Shown here piece after piece: positions 1 to 6,177 of a stretch of 57,716 nucleotides of DNA. This DNA comes from Nitrospirae bacterium MYbin6. Its GTDB lineage: Bacteria > Nitrospirota > Thermodesulfovibrionia > Thermodesulfovibrionales > Magnetobacteriaceae. Every line of letters begins with the position of its first letter. Position 1 is the stretch's first letter. Location of the stretch: contig PEAC01000009.1 of assembly GCA_002753305.1 (NCBI GenBank), positions 1 through 57,716 of the forward strand, read 5' to 3'. Made by a program: the position numbers and the translations under genes. A model generated the notes under the pieces. That model was not told where the DNA came from and did not search any database. It was given only the letters and a program-made list of their open reading frames with translations.

Positions 1-204
1 GAGGGGGGGGAAGCCATTAATTATCAGGTGATACCGACTATTATGTCAATACCACTTGCTTCCCTCCTCTTCTTTGGATTGACACAGTTTGTTGTACAGT
101 CTCCCTCACTGAAGACATGTCCTCAGTGTGCTGAAAAGATATTGCCTGCGGCTAAACTCTGCAAACATTGTGGCAGCAAATTAGACCTAACCGTGTCGGA
201 TTAA
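1..204 (+). CDS. C-terminal end of a zinc-ribbon membrane protein (partial)
   Basis: Open from the first base in frame 1 and stopped by TAA at 202-204, so the N-terminus lies outside the window. The visible 67 residues contain one hydrophobic stretch (about residues 14-34) that looks like a membrane segment. A short treble-clef zinc ribbon of the form CPxC-x9-CxxC follows, with Cys pairs near residues 40/43 and 54/57. Membrane proteins ending in such a cytoplasmic zinc ribbon are common and functionally diverse, so no specific role is assigned. A run of eight G at positions 3-10 sits at the window edge. Confidence 0.6.
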   Translation, partial: EGGEAINYQVIPTIMSIPLASLLFFGLTQFVVQSPSLKTCPQCAEKILPAAKLCKHCGSKLDLTVSD

Positions 205-236
205 AATAGCGTGAATCGCCGTCGGGAGGAGGCCGC

Positions 237-656
237 ATGAAGGTACAAGAGACACATAAGGTAGTCTTCAGGATCACGGGGCCTGATTATGACGACGGGT
301 TTCCGTTGTTGGAGTCGGTAAGGGCGCTTCAGGAGTTTCAGAACATTATAGATAAGGCTTATATGTCTTTGTCGGGCGTATCCAGGATTAGCTATCAGGA
401 AAGAAGGCAATTTGTCGTCATTGCGACAAGATTTAACAGAGGGTCGCTTGCCGTGGATATGCAGTTAGCCGTTCTTGCGGCAGTCCAGTCAGTAAAGATG
501 GGCGCTATCAAACAGGGGGACTTGTGGAAAATAGTAAAATATGGTTATGATTTCTTTAAGCTGATGTTTAAATTCAAAGAGAAAGGGGTAACGCCGATGA
601 TAGACAATGACGGGAACAACAATGTTTTCTTGTTTGCTAATAACACGGCACGATAA
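237..656 (+). CDS. Hypothetical protein, probably frameshifted at its 3' end
   Basis: A good ribosome-binding sequence (GGAGGA, about 8 nt before the ATG) supports the start. The 139-residue product is mixed alpha/beta with a hydrophobic region near residues 78-110 and an acidic Asn-rich end. It resembles, from memory, a group of uncharacterised proteins in which a long N-terminal domain is followed by a short Asn-rich linker and a beta-rich tail. Here the stop TAA at 654-656 falls just after the linker, and a protein-like tail continues in another frame to 883 (separate entry). I infer one original gene of about 215 codons broken by a 1-nt indel. Function unknown. Confidence 0.6.
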   Translation: MKVQETHKVVFRITGPDYDDGFPLLESVRALQEFQNIIDKAYMSLSGVSRISYQERRQFVVIATRFNRGSLAVDMQLAVLAAVQSVKMGAIKQGDLWKIVKYGYDFFKLMFKFKEKGVTPMIDNDGNNNVFLFANNTAR

Positions 657-883
657 CCATTAGCAACCCTGTCTTTAACTTTATTAATACCGCGGAGGGG
701 AATCTCAGCAAACTTGCGTCATTGGTAGTTCCCGAACGAATTGACAGCCGCATTGAACATCATATCGACGGAAGTATAAGACCCTATGTCAGACCATGCG
801 CGAAGGCCTCAAAGTGTCAGCCTTTTGACGCTTTGACTAAGAAAAATCCTAAGCTTAGTCATAAAAAGACCGTAAAACAGTAA
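644..883 (+). pseudogene. Out-of-frame tail of the preceding hypothetical gene
   Basis: This frame opens after the tandem TAA codons at 638-643 and runs to TAA at 881-883 without a start codon or ribosome-binding site of its own. It reads ITISNPVFNF and continues with a Lys/Arg-rich end that includes the pair CAKASKC. The beta-rich ITISNP stretch joins naturally to the Asn-rich linker of the upstream frame, which is the main reason to treat this as the displaced C-terminus. No slippery heptamer typical of programmed -1 frameshifting is visible at the junction, so mutation or a sequencing error is more likely than recoding. Confidence 0.4.
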
Positions 884-974
884 AGAAACGGCATTCCCGA
901 TACTTTTTTGCAGAACCGCCTAAACCCAGCCCAACCCTATAATCTCTATATAATACACATACTTACACCAAACC

Positions 975-1017
975 CAGCCCAAAATATCAATTGCAAAATT
1001 GCCTGTTACTATATACC
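975..1017 (+). repeat. 43-bp dispersed repeat, copy A
   Basis: Intergenic AT-rich element starting CAGCCCAAAA, with a core AATTGCAAAATTGCCTG and ending TATATACC. A second copy lies at 4842-4884 in the same orientation; by eye 37 of 43 positions agree. Just upstream, the 12-mer AAACCCAGCCCA occurs twice (922-933 and 970-981). The role is unknown; it could be a small repetitive extragenic element. Confidence 0.55.
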
Positions 1018-1126
1018 AAAAATTCACGTATGTCGCCGATACCCTAAAAAAGCTGGTGACGGTCTGGTGACGGTTTCTTTGAGGGGCGCGACAACATAAG
1101 TCTTTGATTTATAAGGATAATACAAT

Positions 1127-1199
1127 TGGACGGTAGGGGATTCGAACCCCCGACCCCCACGTTGCGAACGTGATGCTCTCCCAGCTGAGCTAACCGCCC
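1127..1199 (-). tRNA. tRNA-Ala (anticodon CGC)
   Basis: The complementary strand folds as a standard 73-nt cloverleaf. The acceptor is GGGCGGT/ACCGTCC and includes the G3:U70 pair that identifies alanine tRNAs. The D-stem is GCTC/GAGC. The anticodon stem is TCACG/CGTGG, with loop TTCGCAA giving anticodon CGC. The T-loop is TTCGAAT. The discriminator base is A. The 3' CCA is not encoded and must be added by a nucleotidyltransferase. Confidence 0.95.
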
Positions 1200-1562
1200 T
1201 CTATAAATGCACTGCTACACTATTGTTTCATAATGTTATACGTAAAATCAATATTTATAATATTCCCAAGCTCAGATATAGGAATTTACACCTAGCGATA
1301 TAAAGGGTTTTGGGGAGCATTTTTATCATTTTTGATACCGGCAATCCCTTCTTACAGCTACTTAGTAATCATATTCTTCTTGTAAGCACTTAATATTTCA
1401 CGATTTCTCCTGCTTATGGCCGAGATTGATTTTTTTCGCCTTCTACTTTAGCCATCATATGAGAGGCTTATGAGAGGTGAGTAACATTATCATTGTGCAT
1501 TTGCCCTGGCTTGCTACCGCCCAATATATAAAATATTCACGGGAATTTTCTATAATATATAT
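1200..1562. other. Intergenic stretch with a possible decayed small ORF
   Basis: AT-rich, with no intact gene. On the minus strand a fragment starts MAKVEGEK (ATG at 1453-1455). Shifted by one base at an A7 run it continues as SISAISRRNREILSAY and stops at 1358-1360. This looks like a short regulator or antitoxin-type ORF broken by a 1-nt indel, but it is too short to be certain. A near-tandem repeat ATGAGAGG occurs around 1458-1476. The right end holds the probable promoter of the next gene. Confidence 0.3.
1551..1562 (+). promoter_or_regulatory. -10 box giving a probable leaderless transcript for the SGNH gene
   Basis: A perfect TATAAT at 1551-1556 is followed by only 6 nt before the ATG. 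RNA polymerase would start at or next to the A of the ATG. There is no Shine-Dalgarno sequence before this start and no good -35 box. The same layout occurs before the genes starting at 5067, 16640, 31833 and 35149. Confidence 0.45.
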
Positions 1563-2579
1563 ATGAACAAAAATTTGTTTAATGCCTCGTTGGCTGTCTT
1601 CTCTCTGGTAATCGTTTTCGCGGTACTGTTGGCCTTTGAGGTACTGCTAAGGCTTACCGGCAGCGTAAAACCCATCAGCAACTCGCGTGAGCTTTTTGTC
1701 GCCGGCGCGTTTGGACATAGTAAGGGTAACACCAAAAACGTCGAGGCCATGTCATTTGGTGAAAAGGTTTATACGGATAAGTACGGGTTTCGTGTCCCCC
1801 CAAATTATAAAGAAGACGTTTCTGAACAATATGCCGGGACTATCCTCGTCATTGGCGACTCGGTCGCCTTTGGTGTGGGCGTAAAAGAGCAATACACGCT
1901 TGCTGCCCTGCTGCGCAAAGAAATGCCCGCTGCCAGGGTCTTTAACTCTGCCGTCATCGGCTATAACTCCTATGATTATGAAAACGTTATTGAGAATTTC
2001 CTGCCAGCCCACCCGGAAATCACACGGGTATTGCTCATCTACTGCCTGAACGATTTGAACTCCAGCTCGGCCGCCCTCATTGACGGTGAACTCAATACGC
2101 GCCGGCAAAAGACTAACCTCTTTGACAGCGCAAGGCATGTGGACATTATTGCCGGTATGAATGAATTTCTGAGGGCAAATTCCCTCCTTTACGTATACCT
2201 GAAGGGACTCCTGACCGACCCCCAGATGAGGTTCTATAAGGCCGACTCCCTCTACTATAACGCAGACAACAATGCCCTCTTTACTAATAATATTCAACCC
2301 ATCGTGAATATTGCCAATACTCTAAATGCGCGCCATATCCCCTTTACCGTAATCATCGCCCCCTACGAAGTCCAGCTTAGAAAAACTGCTGAGGCCCCGC
2401 ATGAGCCTCAGAAAAAACTATCAGCATTCTTCAGCGCTAACGGCATAGATTTCATTGACCCCGTACCGGACTTTCTGGCAAAGGCAATCCCCTCGAAGGA
2501 CTTTTATTTATACGGAGACCCTATGCACTTCTCTGAAATGGGGCATCGGGTTATGTTCGATGCTCTTATGAGGAGGTGA
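1563..2579 (+). CDS. Membrane-anchored SGNH/GDSL-type hydrolase
   Basis: 338 residues. An N-terminal hydrophobic helix (about residues 11-30) should anchor or export the protein. The SGNH hydrolase signature follows: block I GDSVAFGVG with the candidate Ser nucleophile, an Asn-containing block III (YCLNDLN), and block V near the C-terminus (DPMHFSEMGH) with the Asp/His pair. Such enzymes remove or transfer acyl/acetyl groups, often on cell-surface polysaccharides. The position beside a Wzz-like chain-length gene and glycosyltransferases makes exopolysaccharide or lipopolysaccharide modification the best inference. It ends one base before the convergent neighbour ends, leaving no room for a separate terminator. 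Confidence 0.75.
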   Translation: MNKNLFNASLAVFSLVIVFAVLLAFEVLLRLTGSVKPISNSRELFVAGAFGHSKGNTKNVEAMSFGEKVYTDKYGFRVPPNYKEDVSEQYAGTILVIGDSVAFGVGVKEQYTLAALLRKEMPAARVFNSAVIGYNSYDYENVIENFLPAHPEITRVLLIYCLNDLNSSSAALIDGELNTRRQKTNLFDSARHVDIIAGMNEFLRANSLLYVYLKGLLTDPQMRFYKADSLYYNADNNALFTNNIQPIVNIANTLNARHIPFTVIIAPYEVQLRKTAEAPHEPQKKLSAFFSANGIDFIDPVPDFLAKAIPSKDFYLYGDPMHFSEMGHRVMFDALMRR

Positions 2580-4649
2580 TTATGAGGATTTTTTTTGGGG
2601 CAGTAACTTTTTAAAGTCAAACGGCCTCTCAGGCCGCATGTCCTTATTAAACACATAGCCTGCGAAGTTGTCTTTTGTTATGTCCTGCACCCTGTCTAAT
2701 GTGTCCTTTTCATATTTATGCGGCTCTGCCACACAGATAACACTGCCCTCTAACGAGACACAATCTCTCAGCGAACCTGTATCTATAATTACGCGGCCAT
2801 AAGTGCCATGGAGCCGGGTCACGATTTCATTAGTGAGCTCCGGCACTGTGAGTACGTCAAGCCCGTTGTGCCTGGTAGGCATTGGTGATGCAGGCATAGC
2901 GTCCATGCCGAAAAAAGCGGCGGTGCCACCTCCGGCAGCGACAAGGACGACCCTCAGGCCTTCTCTGGCGTATGCTATGGCAAGTAGAGATGCTATGCTG
3001 GTCTTTCCGTCCCCGTGGTTCGGACTTGTTACAATTAAGGCTTTCCCGCTGCCTTTACTGATTGTTTCATAGAAAAAAATATTGTCCTTTAGCTCGTTTA
3101 TAGCTTCAATCTCTTTTGAGCCTTCACCCAGGGCGCTAAATGCCTCATAATTTCTCAGTTGCCGCGAATATGGAATTCGCCCAAGCAGTCTGGAAGACGC
3201 CGTTAAGTCCGATTTGGATTTAACGGTTTTGTCCATGTATTCGGCAAAAAACACGGCCGCTAATCCCAGGAATATGCCCATAAATAAGGCCGACGCAAGT
3301 GTGCGCCCCCGCCTGGGGTAAAATCTCTTTTTCGGCGGCGTGGCAGGCTCGACGACCTTCAGTTTTGAGACGTTTATGGCCTCGGCAAGGGCCGCCTGCA
3401 TGGCATATTGGTTAAACCTTACGTACATGTCCTTATGCGCCGTTAACACCGGCTCTAATCGGGCTGATTCTTCATACTTCAGAGGTATCTTTATAAGCTC
3501 CTCCTCGTAGAGCTTCGTAAACTTTTGGATGACAGCCTTCTTGGCAAGGGCCACCTCCTTGCTTATGTAGTTCATTAATATCTTTCTCGATAGCTCAGTG
3601 TGCACGGGATTTAGTGACTTTACCTCTCTGCTGAGGACGAGTTCGGCCTCTTCGCTCATTTGTTTTTTTATTGTCTCTATCTCCTCGTTAAGGATCTTAT
3701 ACTTGGGATGCTCTTTGGTGAAGTCAAGTTTCTGGCTTGCTCTTTCTAAAATCTTTTCATCCAGAGAGCTTTTCAGGGTCTCAAGCCTTGAGTTTTTACT
3801 CATCTCAAAGTTCTCTTTTCTGAATACGGCCAGCTCTCTCAGTTGTTTCGCACCCTTTGTGATTTCCGTATCTAACTGGACAACCTCCTTGTCTATCGTT
3901 TCCATCTCAGTCTTCAGGGTGGATATTGTCTTGATAATATTGCTTGTCTCACTTGTCAGGTCAACGCTCATATCCTTGATTTTTATATCTCTGGAGAGGG
4001 CAAGGTACTTAAAATAATCGTCTCTGACCGTCTGGAGTTTTAACTCTATCGATTCCTTTACGGACTTGAAATCAGTTTTTACCCGTTCGATTGAGCCTTC
4101 AACGTAATAGGCCGACAGGGTATTGGCAATGGAAGCCGATAGATCGGGGTCCATTGTGACTATGCCAATCTCCATCATGCTGGCCTCTCTATATTGCTTC
4201 ACAACGGCATAAGGCAAAGAGAACAGGGTCTCAAAGAAAGTTGCATCAAAGAAGTTATCCGTCTTTAAGGGGCTGCCAAATGCCCCCTTTAGCTTGTACT
4301 CCTTAATAATGGCCTCAGCCAGCGGTTTTAGTTTAGATAGCTCAAGGTCAGTCTTTATGTCGTCGCCGGTGCTGGTTACCTGTGAAGTCAGGCCCCAGTT
4401 TGCCAGTAGAACGTTGGTAACGGTTGTCTTTGCTATCAATATCTTTGCGGTTGACTTGTATGTGGGCCTGATAAGAAGCAATACGAGCAGCGATAGTATT
4501 ACGGATGCACTTAGGACTAAGCAAAACAATCTTTTTCGTCTTTTAAATATCTCTATGTATCTAAGCAGCTCCAATAAATCCTCCAATGCTGCTGCCATGC
4601 TTTGTCTGATGCCCGCAGCCGTCTCATTGATTCTACCATAATATGGCAT
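2580..4649 (-). CDS. Wzz/GumC-like polysaccharide chain-length protein with degenerate tyrosine-kinase domain
   Basis: 689 residues with the architecture of polysaccharide co-polymerases. A short cytoplasmic N-terminus is followed by TM1 (about 41-60) and a long periplasmic region with coiled coil (about 190-430). A Pro-rich PATPPKKRFYPRRG segment precedes TM2 (about 450-470). A C-terminal P-loop domain carries Walker A SPNHGDGKTS (542-551) and a Walker B-like RVIIDT (619-624). The Walker A' region reads VVLVAAGGG and lacks the Asp expected in bacterial tyrosine kinases. There is no Tyr-rich tail, so autokinase activity is doubtful. No ribosome-binding site precedes the ATG; Met18 is an alternative start. 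Expected role: controlling length or export of a surface polysaccharide. Confidence 0.8.
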   Translation of the reverse strand: MPYYGRINETAAGIRQSMAAALEDLLELLRYIEIFKRRKRLFCLVLSASVILSLLVLLLIRPTYKSTAKILIAKTTVTNVLLANWGLTSQVTSTGDDIKTDLELSKLKPLAEAIIKEYKLKGAFGSPLKTDNFFDATFFETLFSLPYAVVKQYREASMMEIGIVTMDPDLSASIANTLSAYYVEGSIERVKTDFKSVKESIELKLQTVRDDYFKYLALSRDIKIKDMSVDLTSETSNIIKTISTLKTEMETIDKEVVQLDTEITKGAKQLRELAVFRKENFEMSKNSRLETLKSSLDEKILERASQKLDFTKEHPKYKILNEEIETIKKQMSEEAELVLSREVKSLNPVHTELSRKILMNYISKEVALAKKAVIQKFTKLYEEELIKIPLKYEESARLEPVLTAHKDMYVRFNQYAMQAALAEAINVSKLKVVEPATPPKKRFYPRRGRTLASALFMGIFLGLAAVFFAEYMDKTVKSKSDLTASSRLLGRIPYSRQLRNYEAFSALGEGSKEIEAINELKDNIFFYETISKGSGKALIVTSPNHGDGKTSIASLLAIAYAREGLRVVLVAAGGGTAAFFGMDAMPASPMPTRHNGLDVLTVPELTNEIVTRLHGTYGRVIIDTGSLRDCVSLEGSVICVAEPHKYEKDTLDRVQDITKDNFAGYVFNKDMRPERPFDFKKLLPQKKSS

Positions 4650-4841
4650 GTGTATAAAACAAGAATATACGGCCCAGAGGCCGATTAGCCAATGGATGTA
4701 GGCACACTTCTTACGTCACATCTAAGTTGCCGTGTGCCTGGGCTTCATGCAACGCTTCACGGGCGCTTTCGAAATCGAACCCCCGCACAAACCATGCCAC
4801 TGGCTATATTATTGATAAAATACAATGACTTACCATGAAAT

Positions 4842-4884
4842 CAGCCCAAAAATAGAATTGCAAAATTGCCTGATAATATATACC
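4842..4884 (+). repeat. 43-bp dispersed repeat, copy B
   Basis: Second copy of the element at 975-1017, same orientation, differing at six positions clustered around bases 11-14 and 32-35. The shared core is AATTGCAAAATTGCCTG. The related 12-mer ATTGCAAAATTG also occurs on the minus strand at 43722-43733, upstream of the mlaD-like gene. Confidence 0.55.
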
Positions 4885-5053
4885 GGCGTCGGCGTCCTTT
4901 TACGCTCTTTACGAAATCTCCTCTGTATCTCTCGTCTGTCCCTTCAACTCAGACCCGCTCTTAATGCCTCCCTCATTATGCAGCATACACCATCGTCTCC
5001 CTCTAATTTATCTATATCCCTTACACTATCCCCCGTCCACACGATTATTCTGG

Positions 5054-5066
5054 TATAATACGCTGC
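5054..5066 (+). promoter_or_regulatory. -10 box giving a probable leaderless transcript for the heptosyltransferase
   Basis: TATAAT at 5054-5059 lies 7 nt before the ATG at 5067. No Shine-Dalgarno sequence and no convincing -35 are visible, as for the other leaderless candidates in this window. Confidence 0.4.
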
Positions 5067-5645
5067 ATGGATAAGGTCAGGCTTTTAAAGGCAGTCGATG
5101 GAGTGGCCGGCAGCGCCTTGATATCGATTTTAAGGCGTATTGGACGTGTAGATAAAACCTGGAAATCCCGCGCCACTGAAACGTTTGAACAGATCCTTGT
5201 GATTCGTCCGGGAGGCATTGGGGACGCGGTCTTATTACTTCCAGCCCTGGCGGAAATCAGGAATTATTGCCCGAATGCCCACATTGACATCCTCTGTGAG
5301 AAGAGGAATCAAGGTGTGTTTCACCTGTCAGGGGATATTAATCGAATTTACCTCTATGACAGCGGGTGGGGACTGCTCAAATGTCTGAGAAACTCCTACG
5401 ACGCCGTTATCGATACCGAACAGTGGCACAGACTCTCGGCCATAATTGCCTATCTCACCGGCGCCCATATGCGTGTTGGGTTTAACACCAACGAAAGAGG
5501 TGAGCTCTTTACGCATCAAGTCCCCTACGGCCACGATGACTACGAAGGGCTGAGTTTCTTTAACCTTATTGCCCCAGTCGTTGGCATAACCCCCCCCCCC
5601 TGGCGATGTGCCCGATGTGTTTCTCTCAGGGGAGGCCTTTATTGA
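5067..5645 (+). CDS. Heptosyltransferase-like GT9 enzyme, N-terminal half (split at poly-C)
   Basis: 192 residues in this frame. The part before the poly-C tract is the N-terminal Rossmann domain of glycosyltransferase family 9, with VIRPGGIGDAVLLLPAL near residues 47-63. This is the family's conserved start, RxGxxGDxxL. Such enzymes add heptose or related sugars to lipopolysaccharide core at the inner membrane. After the C-run at 5590-5600 the frame reads WRCARCVSLR and stops at TGA 5643-5645. That tail is an artefact of the wrong frame. With ten C instead of eleven, this frame joins the C-terminal half exactly, giving about 368 residues, a normal family length. Confidence 0.75.
   Translation: MDKVRLLKAVDGVAGSALISILRRIGRVDKTWKSRATETFEQILVIRPGGIGDAVLLLPALAEIRNYCPNAHIDILCEKRNQGVFHLSGDINRIYLYDSGWGLLKCLRNSYDAVIDTEQWHRLSAIIAYLTGAHMRVGFNTNERGELFTHQVPYGHDDYEGLSFFNLIAPVVGITPPPWRCARCVSLRGGLY
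5590..5600 (+). repeat. Poly-C tract (11 C) inside the heptosyltransferase gene
   Basis: Eleven consecutive C between GGCATAA and TGGCGATG. Eleven C put the gene out of frame; 10 (also 7 or 13) would restore it. Long homopolymer C/G tracts in surface-carbohydrate genes are known in other bacteria to slip during replication and switch expression. Homopolymers are also a classic site of sequencing error, so both readings remain open. Confidence 0.8.
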
Positions 5646-6174
5646 GACCGGCAGTGTCGAGGTCTTCAAAACCAACAGGACAATTGCCATCTCCCCCGGG
5701 GCGTCCGTCAAAGAACGCCGCTGGGGTGGTGAGAACTTTGGCCTCGTGGCAAAGATATTGTTCGACAGAGGCTTTAATATTCTGATAATCGGCGCACAGG
5801 CAGACAAGCCCGACGCCCTTATAATAAAAAAACTCTGCCCCGCGGCATTAGACCTGACCGGCAGCACATCGTTACAAGACACTGCCCCGCTCCTGAAATC
5901 CGTAAGCGCCCTGATATGCGCAGACAGCGGCATCATGCACATCGCCAACGCCGTCGGCACACCCACTGTATGCCTCTTCGGTTCTGGTATCGGGAAGAAA
6001 TGGGCGCCCTTAGGACAACGCCACAGGATTATCAATAAGCGCCTACCATGCAGCCCTTGCACAAAATTCGGCTACACACCACTCTGCGATTCACCCGAAT
6101 GTCTCAGGCAAATTACCGCGGTTGAGGCCGTAGACATGCTTATTGATCTATTGGATAAACAGTTGTTGGCGTGA
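5608..6174 (+). CDS. Heptosyltransferase-like GT9 enzyme, C-terminal half (split at poly-C)
   Basis: 188 residues from a GTG, but that start lacks a ribosome-binding site and the frame is open back into the C-tract. It is therefore best read as the second half of the gene starting at 5067. It holds the GT9 nucleotide-sugar-binding domain: ISPGASVKERRWGGENF, the LTGSTSLQDTAPLL segment, CADSGIMHIANAVGTP and LFGSG. A Cys-rich end (LPCSPCTKF, CDSPEC) resembles WaaF/RfaF-type heptosyltransferases. Stop TGA at 6172-6174, four bases before the convergent neighbour ends. Confidence 0.75.
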   Translation: MPDVFLSGEAFIETGSVEVFKTNRTIAISPGASVKERRWGGENFGLVAKILFDRGFNILIIGAQADKPDALIIKKLCPAALDLTGSTSLQDTAPLLKSVSALICADSGIMHIANAVGTPTVCLFGSGIGKKWAPLGQRHRIINKRLPCSPCTKFGYTPLCDSPECLRQITAVEAVDMLIDLLDKQLLA

Positions 6175-6177
6175 AAT

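Larger units (their letters stand above)
4650..5066. other. Intergenic region with a gene fragment, a repeat copy and a promoter
   Basis: No intact gene is visible. On the minus strand 4711-4800 encodes a 29-codon protein-like piece containing FDFESAREALHEAQ and ending in TAA, with a stop codon immediately upstream of its GTG. It looks like the last part of a lost gene. Copy B of the 43-bp repeat is at 4842-4884. The right end carries the TATAAT box of the heptosyltransferase gene. Confidence 0.35.

Noticed and set aside
908..1099. Plus-strand ORF (63 codons) across repeat copy A
   Set aside because: Starts at TTG with no ribosome-binding site and reads through AT-rich repeat DNA; no protein signature.
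4825..5058. Plus-strand ORF (77 codons) before the heptosyltransferase
   Set aside because: Crosses the repeat copy, has no ribosome-binding site and ends just before the heptosyltransferase start; composition is not protein-like.
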